Below are positions 25,987 through 33,484 of a stretch of 33,484 bases of DNA, piece by piece. The position numbers and the translations under genes are program-made. The DNA is taken from NCBI GenBank assembly GCA_003565625.1, contig PXBD01000055.1:1-33484 (forward strand), read 5' to 3'. This DNA is from Gammaproteobacteria bacterium (GTDB lineage: Bacteria > Pseudomonadota > Gammaproteobacteria > Xanthomonadales > Wenzhouxiangellaceae). The notes beneath the pieces are model-generated. The model was given only the letters and a program-made list of their open reading frames with translations. It did not search any database and was not told the DNA's origin. Each line of letters starts with the position of its first letter. Positions within the stretch are counted from its first letter, which is position 1.

Positions 25987-27626
25987 GGCAGTTCCGGGGC
26001 AGTTTCAAGCAGGGATGACGGCGCAGGCAGGCGGGTTTCGGGGCGGCGGAGAAGAATGCGAAAGCAGGCGCCGGTGCCGGAAATCTGAACGTATTCCAGC
26101 GGGGCCTGGTTGGCATCGCACAATTGTCTGGCCAGGTACAGACCCAGGCCTGAGCCCTGGTTGTGGGTGGTGAAGAAGGGTTCGAACACCTGGCTGCGTT
26201 CCTCCAGCGCAATGCCGGGTCCGTCGTCGACGATGTCGAGGGCCACCTCGCGGTGACCGCGGATCGGGCTGACGCGCACGGTGAGAATCGGCAGCTGTTC
26301 GCCTCTGCGCGCATGGGTAAGCGAATTGTCCATGAGATTCCAAACCGCCTGGCGCAGCTGGCCGGGATCGATCAGCACCATGATCGAGGCCGAAGGCAGT
26401 TCCAGCTGCAGATGTTCTTCGGGAAATTCATGGTACTCGATGAAGTCTTTGGCGACCGCGCGCAGCCAGCGGGTGAGGTTGACCAATTCGATCCGGGCCC
26501 GCTCGCGCCGCGACAGTTTCAGGACGCTCTCGACGATATCGTTCATGCGCGCGCTGTGGTCGAGAATCATCCGCACCAGCCGGCGATCCATGTCGCCCAG
26601 ATCCTCGGATTCGCCGAGCAGCTGGGCGGCGTGGCTGAGCGCCCCCAGGGGGTTGCGGATTTCGTGGGCGATGCTGGCCGACAACCGGGCCAGCGATTCC
26701 TGGGCAAGGTCGCGGGCGCGGCGGCTGACTACCGAGGTATCTTCCAGGAAAATCAGGGTCGCAGGCCGGTCGAGTCCCGGCATATCCATCATGCGCGGGA
26801 CCACCGCCACCTGGGTGGATTGGAGGAGCAGGCCCTCGGCACTGGTCTGGCCCTCTTTGCGCCACTCCAGCAGGCGCGCATGGATCGATGGCGATACCGT
26901 TCGCAGACTGCGCTGACGCACCGGGGGATTGCCCAGCAGGTAGTGGGCGGCCTCGTTCATCTGGCGGATGCGGTCGTTCTCATCGACCACCAGGACCCCG
27001 GACCGCATGCGGTGAATGATCAGTTCATTGACCCGCTCCAGGTTGGCCAGGTCACTGCCGCGTCGCTCCGCCAGCAGCTGGTATTTCCGTCCCCAGTTGC
27101 CGAGCAGGGCCGAGCCCAGGGCGATGACGAAACTGGCGATGCCGTACAAGGCGGCCTGGATGCCCGGTGTCCCGGCGAAGCGTCCACCGGATGCCAGCAG
27201 GGTATCGATAATCAGGCCGATGGTGACCAGGGCGGCGAACAGCAGCGTCGTGCGCAGCGGCAGCAGCAGCCCGGCGATAGCGATGCTGAACAGCAGGAGC
27301 ACTGCCAGTCCGCTTTCCAGTCCCCCGAAGCAGTGCAGGATCAGGCCGACCAGGAGGAGATCGGTCGCCAGCGAGAAGCTGGCCATCTCCGATGCCCGCA
27401 CCCTGCGTTTGAGATGCATGAACAAGAACACCAGCGCCGCGCCGGCGTAGGTCAGGGCGGAGGCCTGGGCCAGAAACGTCTTGTAGCCGTCTGGTAATGC
27501 CTCGCTCAGGGGGCCGAAGACGATGATCGCCAAGGTCGGCGCCACCAGCAGGCGAAATGCGTTCAGGTAATGGAGCGCGCGCCGGATCAGATCCTCTTCG
27601 ACTGCGGGGGCGTTTGCGACTGCCAA
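25983..27626 (-). CDS. pilS: Sensor histidine kinase PilS
   Basis: The 547-residue membrane kinase has about six hydrophobic segments in residues 22-180 and a PAS domain at about 195-300 (SGVLVVDENDRIRQMNEAA). The histidine phosphotransfer motif is ASIAHEIRNPLGALSHA (H321), and the ATP-binding domain has QAVWNLMDNSLTHA, DIVDDGPGIA and GSGLGLYLA. Six membrane segments with almost no periplasmic domain plus PAS fits PilS, which senses pilin levels in the membrane. The start is TTG, supported by GAGGAG 8 bases upstream. It is followed by pilR with overlapping codons and diverges from sucC. Confidence 0.9.
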   Translation of the reverse strand: MAVANAPAVEEDLIRRALHYLNAFRLLVAPTLAIIVFGPLSEALPDGYKTFLAQASALTYAGAALVFLFMHLKRRVRASEMASFSLATDLLLVGLILHCFGGLESGLAVLLLFSIAIAGLLLPLRTTLLFAALVTIGLIIDTLLASGGRFAGTPGIQAALYGIASFVIALGSALLGNWGRKYQLLAERRGSDLANLERVNELIIHRMRSGVLVVDENDRIRQMNEAAHYLLGNPPVRQRSLRTVSPSIHARLLEWRKEGQTSAEGLLLQSTQVAVVPRMMDMPGLDRPATLIFLEDTSVVSRRARDLAQESLARLSASIAHEIRNPLGALSHAAQLLGESEDLGDMDRRLVRMILDHSARMNDIVESVLKLSRRERARIELVNLTRWLRAVAKDFIEYHEFPEEHLQLELPSASIMVLIDPGQLRQAVWNLMDNSLTHARRGEQLPILTVRVSPIRGHREVALDIVDDGPGIALEERSQVFEPFFTTHNQGSGLGLYLARQLCDANQAPLEYVQISGTGACFRILLRRPETRLPAPSSLLETAPELP

Positions 27627-27678
27627 TGATCCGTCTCCTCGACTAGCTCACCCGCCGGAGTATAGCGGGCTGTCGCGG

Positions 27679-27706
27679 TTGATAATCCCCGGGGCGGCAT
27701 TACAAT
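27679..27706 (+). promoter_or_regulatory. Likely sigma-70 promoter for sucCD
   Basis: TTGATA (27679-27684) and TACAAT (27701-27706) are separated by 16 bases, each matching consensus at five of six positions. The pair lies 48 bases upstream of sucC in the gap divergent from pilS. This is the best promoter-like match in the window. Confidence 0.65.
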
Positions 27707-27753
27707 AGAAGGGTTATCTTGTTCACTTTCCGTCTTATTCCAAGGGACCTCAA

Positions 27754-28917
27754 ATGAATTTTCACGAGTATCAGGCCAAAAACCTGTTTGCCGAGTATGG
27801 CATTCCGGTGCCGAAGGGTGAATTGGCAACCACGGCCGAGGAAGCGGTCGAAGCCGCCCGCCAGGTCGGCGGCGAGCAGTGGGTTGTCAAGGCCCAGGTT
27901 CACGCCGGCGGGCGCGGCAAAGCCGGCGGGGTCAAGCTGGCCGGTAGCCTCGATGAAGTGCGGGCGCAAGCCGAACGCATGCTGGGCATGAAAATCGAAA
28001 CCTACCAAACCGCCGGACTGGCGCTGCCGGTCAACAGCGTACTGATTGCCGAGGCGACGGATATCGAGCAGGAACTCTACCTCGGCGCACTGGTGGATCG
28101 CGCCCACAAGGCTGTGGTCTTCATGGGCTCGGCTGCAGGCGGTGTCGACATCGAGCAGGTCGCCACCGATTCACCGGAGAAGATTCATACCGCAGTGGTG
28201 GATATTGCCGCCGGCTTCATGCCCTACCAGGCCCGGCAGATCGGATTTGCCATGGGCCTGAATCCGAAGCAGGTCGGTCAGCTGACGAAGATCATGGCCG
28301 GCCTGTACAAGCTGTTCATGGACAAAGACATCAGCCTGATCGAGGTCAACCCGCTGATCATTGACGGCAATGGAGACCTGAGCGCACTCGATGCAAAACT
28401 CAACGCAGACGACAACGCCCTGTTTCGCCACAAGGATCTGGCGGCCATGCGGGATGAGTCACAGGAAGACCCGACCGAGCTGGCCGCCAGCAAGCACGAT
28501 CTGAACTACGTCACCCTGGACGGCAATATCGCTTGCATGGTCAACGGCGCCGGCCTGGCCATGGCGACCATGGACGTGGTCAAGCTGGCCGGCGGCGAGC
28601 CGGCCAATTTTCTGGACGTGGGCGGCGGCACCAATGCCGAGCGGGTCAAGGAAGCTTTCAAGCTGATTTTGTCCGACGACAAGGTCAAGGCCATTCTGGT
28701 CAATATCTTTGGCGGCATCGTGCGCTGTGACCTGATTGCCGAGGGCATCATCAACGCGGTGCAGGACATTGATGTCAAGGTGCCGGTGGTCGTGCGCCTG
28801 GAGGGCACCAACGTCGATGAAGGCAAGCAACTGCTGGCCGACAGCGGGTTTGCCATCATTCCGGCAGACGATCTCAACGACGGCGCGCGCAAGGCCGTTG
28901 AAGCGGCCGCGGCCTAA
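27754..28917 (+). CDS. sucC: Succinate-CoA ligase (ADP-forming) subunit beta
   Basis: SucC carries the nucleotide-binding ATP-grasp domain of succinyl-CoA synthetase, which makes ATP or GTP from succinyl-CoA in the TCA cycle. The 387 residues match the family (388 in E. coli). Visible are [66 protein letters not shown] and [18 protein letters not shown], followed by [21 protein letters not shown] precedes the start. sucD follows after 18 bases. Confidence 0.98.
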   Translation: MNFHEYQAKNLFAEYGIPVPKGELATTAEEAVEAARQVGGEQWVVKAQVHAGGRGKAGGVKLAGSLDEVRAQAERMLGMKIETYQTAGLALPVNSVLIAEATDIEQELYLGALVDRAHKAVVFMGSAAGGVDIEQVATDSPEKIHTAVVDIAAGFMPYQARQIGFAMGLNPKQVGQLTKIMAGLYKLFMDKDISLIEVNPLIIDGNGDLSALDAKLNADDNALFRHKDLAAMRDESQEDPTELAASKHDLNYVTLDGNIACMVNGAGLAMATMDVVKLAGGEPANFLDVGGGTNAERVKEAFKLILSDDKVKAILVNIFGGIVRCDLIAEGIINAVQDIDVKVPVVVRLEGTNVDEGKQLLADSGFAIIPADDLNDGARKAVEAAAA

Positions 28918-28935
28918 GCCAAGGAATTCATAGCA

Positions 28936-29808
28936 ATGAGCGTATTAGTCAACAAGCAGACCAAGGTCATCACCCAGGGCTTCACCGGCGCCCAGGGGAC
29001 TTTTCATTCCGAGCAGGCGATTGCCTACGGCACCGAGTTGGTCGGCGGCGTGACCCCGGGCAAGGGCGGGCAATCACACCTTGACCGGCCGGTGTTCGAC
29101 ACCGTCGAGCAAGCCGTCGACGAGACCGGGGCCGATGCCTCGATGATCTTCGTCCCGCCGCCGTTCGCCGCCGACGCGATCCTCGAGGCCGCCGATGCCG
29201 GCATTCGGGTCATCGTTTGCATCACCGAGGGCATTCCGGTGCTTGACATGATGCGGGTCAAGGCCGCACTGGCAGCCTACGACGATGTGACCCTGATTGG
29301 TCCAAACTGTCCTGGCATCATCACCCCGGGCGAGTGCAAGATCGGCATCATGCCGGGCCGCATCCACAAGCCGGGCCGGGTCGGCATCGTTTCCCGTTCG
29401 GGCACGCTGACCTATGAAGCGGTGTTCCAGACCACCAACGCCGGTCTGGGCCAGACCACCTGTATCGGCATTGGCGGCGACCCGATCCACGGGATGAGCT
29501 TCGTCGACTGCCTGTCGCTGTTCCAGGAAGATGAGGCTACCGAAGGGGTCATCATGGTGGGCGAAATCGGCGGATCGGCCGAAGAAGACGCGGCTGAGTT
29601 CATCGCCGAGAACGTCACCAAGCCGGTGGTGGGCTATATCGCCGGTGTCACTGCACCGCCGGGCAAGCGCATGGGTCATGCCGGGGCCATCATTTCAGGC
29701 GGCAAGGGCACGGCCGAAGCCAAGTACGCCGCGCTGGAAGAAGCCGGCGTAACCACGGTCCGCTCACCGGTCGAACTCGGTGCGGCGATTGCTGATCGCT
29801 TGAAGTAA
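28936..29808 (+). CDS. sucD: Succinate-CoA ligase (ADP-forming) subunit alpha
   Basis: SucD binds CoA and carries the phosphorylated histidine. The 290-residue protein shows [44 protein letters not shown], the motif [30 protein letters not shown], and the active histidine H248 in [16 protein letters not shown] lies before the ATG. It forms an operon with sucC; the type B hairpin begins 5 bases after its stop and may end or punctuate the transcript before nadE. Confidence 0.98.
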   Translation: MSVLVNKQTKVITQGFTGAQGTFHSEQAIAYGTELVGGVTPGKGGQSHLDRPVFDTVEQAVDETGADASMIFVPPPFAADAILEAADAGIRVIVCITEGIPVLDMMRVKAALAAYDDVTLIGPNCPGIITPGECKIGIMPGRIHKPGRVGIVSRSGTLTYEAVFQTTNAGLGQTTCIGIGGDPIHGMSFVDCLSLFQEDEATEGVIMVGEIGGSAEEDAAEFIAENVTKPVVGYIAGVTAPPGKRMGHAGAIISGGKGTAEAKYAALEEAGVTTVRSPVELGAAIADRLK

Positions 29809-29812
29809 AAGC

Positions 29813-29872
29813 GGGGTTCAGGTTTCAGGGTTCAGGTGTGGCTCCGATCTGCTTTTCCTGAACCCTGAACCC
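29813..29872. repeat. Type B inverted-repeat hairpin, copy 2 (between sucD and nadE)
   Basis: The left arm (29813-29836) has three 7-base TTCAGG units and the right arm (29857-29872) has two (CCTGAACCCTGAACCC), so pairing is possible in two registers around a 20-base loop (29837-29856). The loop shares 12 of 20 positions with the copy after tgt, including CGATC and the final TTTT. The element fills nearly the entire 72-base gap, leaving 8 bases before the nadE start codon and no Shine-Dalgarno sequence. Confidence 0.87.
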
Positions 29873-29880
29873 TTTATCCG

Positions 29881-31509
29881 ATGCTAAAAATCGCCCTCGC
29901 CCAAACCGACTTCCAGGTCGGCCACATCACCGCCAACCAGGACCGGATCCTCGAGCTGATCCGGCAGGCGCGCGATGAGCAGGGCGCGGATTTGCTCGTG
30001 TTGCCCGAGCTGGCCCTGACCGGCTACCCGCCGGAAGACTTGGTCTTGCGTTCGGGCTTCATGCGCCGAACCGAGCAGGCCCTGGCTGAAATCACCGACC
30101 AGGTGCACGGCATTGATGTGCTGATTGGCTATCCGCGCGGGATGGGGGGCAAGCGCTACAACTCGGCCTCCTGGCTGCGCGAGGGCCGGATCCTGGGCAC
30201 CTACGACAAGTGGGATCTGCCCAACTACGCCGTGTTCGACGAGCGAAGATATTTCGTTCCCGGCTCCGAGCCGCTGGTCATCGAGTTGGCCGGAGTCCGG
30301 GTCGGCGTGCTGATCTGCGAAGACACCTGGACGCCGGAAGCGGCGCGCGCGGCCCGCCAGGCCGGTGCCCAGATCCTGATTTCGGCCAACGCCTCTCCCT
30401 ATTACCAGCGCAAGCATCTGGATCGGGCGGAAGTCCTCAAGGCCCGCCATGCAGAAACCGGCCTGCCGCTGATCTACCTCAACTGCGTCGGTGGACAGGA
30501 TGAACTGGTCTTTGATGGTCACTCCCTGGCCATTGACGGCGAGGGTCAGCTGTCCGATCCGGCGCCGCTGTGTCATGAGGCGCTCCTGCGGGTGGATTTC
30601 CATTCCGAATCGGGGCGCTTCGACTATCGTGACTGGCCGGCCGGCGAGACCGCCGATTTACCGGTGGTCTATGCCGTATTGCGGCGGGGTTTGCATGATT
30701 ACGTGCGCAAAAACAAGTTTTCGTCGGTTGTTCTTGGCCTGTCCGGCGGCATTGACTCGGCCCTGACCGCCGCGCTGGCGGCCGATGCTTTGGGCCCGGA
30801 CAATGTGTTGGCGGTCATGCTGCCCTCGCGCCATACCTCGGAGCTGTCGCTGATCCTGGCCAGCGAGCAGATTGATCTGCTCGGGCTGAAGTACGACAAT
30901 CTTTCGATCGAGCCGATTTACCAGGCCATGACCAGCCAGCTGGCGGAGGCCTTTGCCGGCACGCGCGAGAATTTCACCGAGGAGAATCTGCAGGCGCGCG
31001 CGCGCGGCAACCTCATCATGGCGCTGTCGAACAAGTTCGGTCACCTGCCGCTGGCGACCAGCAACAAAAGTGAACTGGCCACTGGTTACTCGACCATCTA
31101 CGGCGACATGTGCGGTGGCTTTTCTCCCATCAAGGACGTGCTCAAAACCCTGGTCTACGAACTGTCGGACTGGCGCAATGTCCAGGGCCCGGCCATCCCG
31201 CAGGGCGTGATTGACCGTCCTCCTTCGGCCGAGCTGGCCCCGAACCAGTTCGACCAGGACAAGTTGCCGCCGTACCACGTGCTGGATGAAATCATTGCCC
31301 GCTACGTGGAACGAGATGAGCCGATTTCGGAAATCGTGGCCAGCGGCATTGACGAGGCCACCGTTCGTCGCGTCGCCGGCATGGTTCTGGCTGCCGAATA
31401 CAAGCGCCGCCAGGGCGCACCGGGGCCGCGCATCACCCGCCGGGCTTTCGGGCGCGACCGGCGCTACCCGATCACCTCGGGCTGGCGCGACAGCGGGGTG
31501 GGTGTCTGA
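29881..31509 (+). CDS. nadE: NAD+ synthase, glutamine-hydrolysing
   Basis: This enzyme amidates nicotinic acid adenine dinucleotide to NAD+, the last step of NAD synthesis, using glutamine as ammonia source. The 542-residue protein fuses an N-terminal nitrilase-type glutaminase domain (about 1-260; catalytic triad E43 in LPELALTGYPPEDL, K110 in YDKWDLPNY, C146 in LICEDTW) to a synthetase domain with the P-loop SGGIDSALTAALA and LATSNKSELATGY. The start codon follows a type B repeat and has no clear ribosome binding site. Its stop overlaps the likely aceK start by 8 bases. Confidence 0.96.
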   Translation: MLKIALAQTDFQVGHITANQDRILELIRQARDEQGADLLVLPELALTGYPPEDLVLRSGFMRRTEQALAEITDQVHGIDVLIGYPRGMGGKRYNSASWLREGRILGTYDKWDLPNYAVFDERRYFVPGSEPLVIELAGVRVGVLICEDTWTPEAARAARQAGAQILISANASPYYQRKHLDRAEVLKARHAETGLPLIYLNCVGGQDELVFDGHSLAIDGEGQLSDPAPLCHEALLRVDFHSESGRFDYRDWPAGETADLPVVYAVLRRGLHDYVRKNKFSSVVLGLSGGIDSALTAALAADALGPDNVLAVMLPSRHTSELSLILASEQIDLLGLKYDNLSIEPIYQAMTSQLAEAFAGTRENFTEENLQARARGNLIMALSNKFGHLPLATSNKSELATGYSTIYGDMCGGFSPIKDVLKTLVYELSDWRNVQGPAIPQGVIDRPPSAELAPNQFDQDKLPPYHVLDEIIARYVERDEPISEIVASGIDEATVRRVAGMVLAAEYKRRQGAPGPRITRRAFGRDRRYPITSGWRDSGVGV

Positions 31510-33295
31510 TTCCGATGAGGATGACCGGCTGCCACCTTTTGTTGTCCGCCGCGTGAGCCCCGGCGGTCGTCACGCTCGCCTGATCGAGACGACCAGTTCG
31601 CTGCTGGTTGCCGCGTTCGAAGACTACAACGCCAGTTTTGCCGACATCACCCGCAGGGCCAAGCGGCGCTTCGAGCGCGGCGAGCGGGCCGGCATGCGGC
31701 GCGATTCCATCGCCCGACTGAATCTCTACGACCGTGCCGTCAACGAGACCATTTCGCGCCTGGAGCAGCATCTTGACGAGCGCCTGTTCTCGCGCACCCT
31801 GTGGGTCGATATCCGCACCGAATTCGGTACCCGGATCGAGGGCCAGCTCGACGCCGAGCTCTACAAGACCTTTTTCAACACCATCAGTCGTCGCCTGCAC
31901 AAAACCCGGGGCGTGGATTCGGGGATCGAGTTCGTTGCCCTCGACATCCAGCCCACCGACCGGATCACTCATCCGGTATCGCGCCATACCTACTCGGCCA
32001 GCAGTAACCTCGCCCGCGCTTTCGGGCGCATTCTGAAAGATCACAGTTTCCGCCTGCCGTTTGTTGATGTGCGCGCCGACGCCGAAGCGCTGGCGCTGGC
32101 GCTGGCGCGCGTGTTCGAAAACGATCCGGTGCCAGGCGTGCTGGCCATCGAGTTGCTCGAGACCGTGTTCTATCGGGAGGGCCGGGCCTACCTTCTAGGA
32201 CGTGCTTTTGGCACCGACCGCTATGTCCCTTGCGTGATTGCGTTGTGTCGCGGTGATCAGGGCGTGTATGCCGATGCCTTGCTGACCACCCGCCGCCAGG
32301 TCAGCATTCTGTTCGGCTATACCTTCAGTTATTTCATGGCCGACCTGCCGACCGTGGGCGATGCGGTGGTGTTCCTGCACACTTTGCTGCCCGACAAGCC
32401 GGTGGAGGAACTCTACACCGTGCTCGGTCGAGCCAAGCAGGGCAAGACCGAGCGCTATCGTGCGTTTTTTGGTCAGTTGCAGGCTCGGCCGGAGGAAAAG
32501 CTGGTCGAGGCCGACGGCCAGCGCGGGCTGGTGATGCTGGTCTTTACCCTGCCGTCGTGTCCGCTGGTGTTCAAGCTGATCCGGGACCATTTCGCGCCGG
32601 TCAAGAAGTTCGGCCGGCGCCAGGTCATCGAGCGTTACCACCTGGTGTTTCGGCATGACCGGGTAGGGCGCCTGATCGATGCCCAGGAATTCAAGGACCT
32701 GCGCTTCCCCCGTGATCGGTTCGCGCCGGAACTGCTGACCGAATTGCAGGCAGAGTGCGGACGCAGCCTCCAGGTGGATGACCACGGCATTACCATTCGC
32801 CACTGTTACGTGGAGCGGCGCCTGCGACCGCTGGATCTGTACCTGCAGGAAGCAGATCCGAAAGCAGCAGCGGCAGCCGTTCTGGACTACGCCCAGTCCG
32901 TCAAGGACCTGGCCCGGTCCAACATCTTTGCCGGTGACCTGCTACCGAAGAACTTTGGCGTGACCCGCTCCGGCCGGGTGATTTTCTACGACTACGACGA
33001 GTTGCGCCTGATGACCGAGTGCCGGTTCCGCCGCCTGCCGCCCTCCAGAGACGACATCATGGAGTTGAACGACGAGCCCTGGTTCAACGTAGACGATAAC
33101 GATGTCTTCCCCGAGCAGTTTCCGCGTTTCATGGGCCTGAGCAAGGAACACCTGGCGCTGCTGGAAAAACATCACGCCGATCTGTTTGATCCAGGCTGGT
33201 GGCAGACCATCCACGCCCGCCTCAAGGCCGGCCAGTCCCTGGATGTGCCGCCGTATTCGGCCGCCGCGCGGCTGCATGCCGCGGAGGCTGAATGA
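31502..33295 (+). CDS. aceK: Isocitrate dehydrogenase kinase/phosphatase
   Basis: AceK phosphorylates and dephosphorylates isocitrate dehydrogenase, switching flux between TCA cycle and glyoxylate shunt. The protein has the regulatory domain first (LYDRAVNETISRLEQHL, TFFNTISRRLHKTRGVD), then the kinase-like domain with VFKLIRDHFAPVKKFGR, IERYHLVFRHDRVGRLIDAQEF, FAGDLLPKNFGVTRSGRVIFYDYDE and MTECRFRRLP. Two GTG starts are plausible: 31502 (597 residues, overlapping nadE by 8 bases) and 31553 (580 residues, closer to the 578 of E. coli). I list the first because of the overlap; neither has a strong ribosome binding site. The glyoxylate enzymes and icd are not in the window. Confidence 0.95.
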   Translation: MSDSDEDDRLPPFVVRRVSPGGRHARLIETTSSLLVAAFEDYNASFADITRRAKRRFERGERAGMRRDSIARLNLYDRAVNETISRLEQHLDERLFSRTLWVDIRTEFGTRIEGQLDAELYKTFFNTISRRLHKTRGVDSGIEFVALDIQPTDRITHPVSRHTYSASSNLARAFGRILKDHSFRLPFVDVRADAEALALALARVFENDPVPGVLAIELLETVFYREGRAYLLGRAFGTDRYVPCVIALCRGDQGVYADALLTTRRQVSILFGYTFSYFMADLPTVGDAVVFLHTLLPDKPVEELYTVLGRAKQGKTERYRAFFGQLQARPEEKLVEADGQRGLVMLVFTLPSCPLVFKLIRDHFAPVKKFGRRQVIERYHLVFRHDRVGRLIDAQEFKDLRFPRDRFAPELLTELQAECGRSLQVDDHGITIRHCYVERRLRPLDLYLQEADPKAAAAAVLDYAQSVKDLARSNIFAGDLLPKNFGVTRSGRVIFYDYDELRLMTECRFRRLPPSRDDIMELNDEPWFNVDDNDVFPEQFPRFMGLSKEHLALLEKHHADLFDPGWWQTIHARLKAGQSLDVPPYSAAARLHAAEAE

Positions 33296-33484
33296 TCCGG
33301 CGCCCGATCGACCACCTGCCCCTGTTTTTCAAGGGCGCGGCGATGGGCGTAGCCGATACCGTACCCGGCGTCTCGGGCGGGACCGTGGCCTTCATCACCG
33401 GCATTTACGAGGAGCTGATCCAGAGCCTGGCCCGGCTCGGTCCGGAGCGCATGGACGATCTGCGCGAGCACGGCCTGCGCGGGC
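33292..33484 (+). CDS. DUF368 / PopT-type undecaprenyl phosphate translocase, N-terminal fragment
   Basis: The first 64 residues are visible before the window ends. The motif FFKGAAMGVADTVPGVSGGT followed by VAFITGIYEELIQSL is the hallmark N-terminus of DUF368 membrane proteins, some members of which (PopT) have been shown to flip undecaprenyl phosphate back across the membrane for cell wall recycling. The ATG overlaps the aceK stop as ATGA, so the gene is translationally coupled to aceK. Confidence 0.88.
   Translation, partial: MIRRPIDHLPLFFKGAAMGVADTVPGVSGGTVAFITGIYEELIQSLARLGPERMDDLREHGLRG

Noticed and set aside
24328-26088. 586-codon open frame on the plus strand opposite egtB and pilR, and a similar one at 26163-27497 opposite pilS
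   Set aside because: Both are opposite genes with full catalytic motifs; their products have no recognisable features.
32080-32110. Short GCGCTG-type tandem repeat in aceK
   Set aside because: Three Ala-Leu codon pairs in a helix (ALALALA); a coding effect in GC-rich DNA.

Overview
This 33.5 kb window is GC-rich, tightly packed chromosomal DNA that looks like core genome of a gammaproteobacterium. The evidence is the queA-tgt-yajC-secD-secF order, a System I cytochrome c maturation operon (ccmABC), a PilS/PilR two-component pair, aceK, dsbB and sucCD. I would guess a Wenzhouxiangella / Xanthomonadales / Chromatiales-type lineage, but that is inference from gene content only. No tRNA, rRNA, CRISPR array, transposase or phage gene is visible, and no gene-free stretch exceeds 300 bases.

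Layout: (1) 1-1418, minus: ccmA-ccmB-ccmC (ccmC cut by the window edge). (2) 1559-7001, plus: glutathione reductase, then a 1350-residue secreted subtilisin-like protease. (3) 7020-9004, minus: kynureninase and a TVP38/TMEM64-type membrane protein. (4) 9288-15467, plus: queA, tgt, yajC, secD, secF and a small exported protein; the intergenic gaps around queA and after tgt hold inverted-repeat elements. (5) 15468-17758, minus: a coupled operon of a duplicated DUF1538 membrane protein, a P-II-like protein and a CBS-pair protein. (6) 17917-20430, plus: dsbB, class II DAHP synthase and a small exported protein. (7) 20480-21460, minus: malate dehydrogenase, lying between two paralogous exported proteins (19846-20430 and 21612-22175). 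(8) 22186-27626, minus: egtD and egtB (ergothioneine synthesis), pilR and pilS. (9) 27754-33484, plus: sucC, sucD, nadE, aceK and the start of a DUF368/PopT-type gene.

Most genes are central metabolism (TCA cycle mdh, sucCD, aceK; NAD synthesis; shikimate entry), redox and thiol chemistry (gor, egtBD, dsbB, ccm) and envelope/secretion (SecDF-YajC, protease, PopT). The three things most worth a second look are: the DUF1538/P-II-like/CBS operon, which reads as a sensor-controlled transporter of unknown substrate; two families of intergenic inverted repeats whose arms are short tandem repeats (10-nt and 7-nt units), one family bracketing queA and the other sharing a conserved 20-nt loop with a third degenerate copy; and the pair of uncharacterised exported paralogs around mdh.
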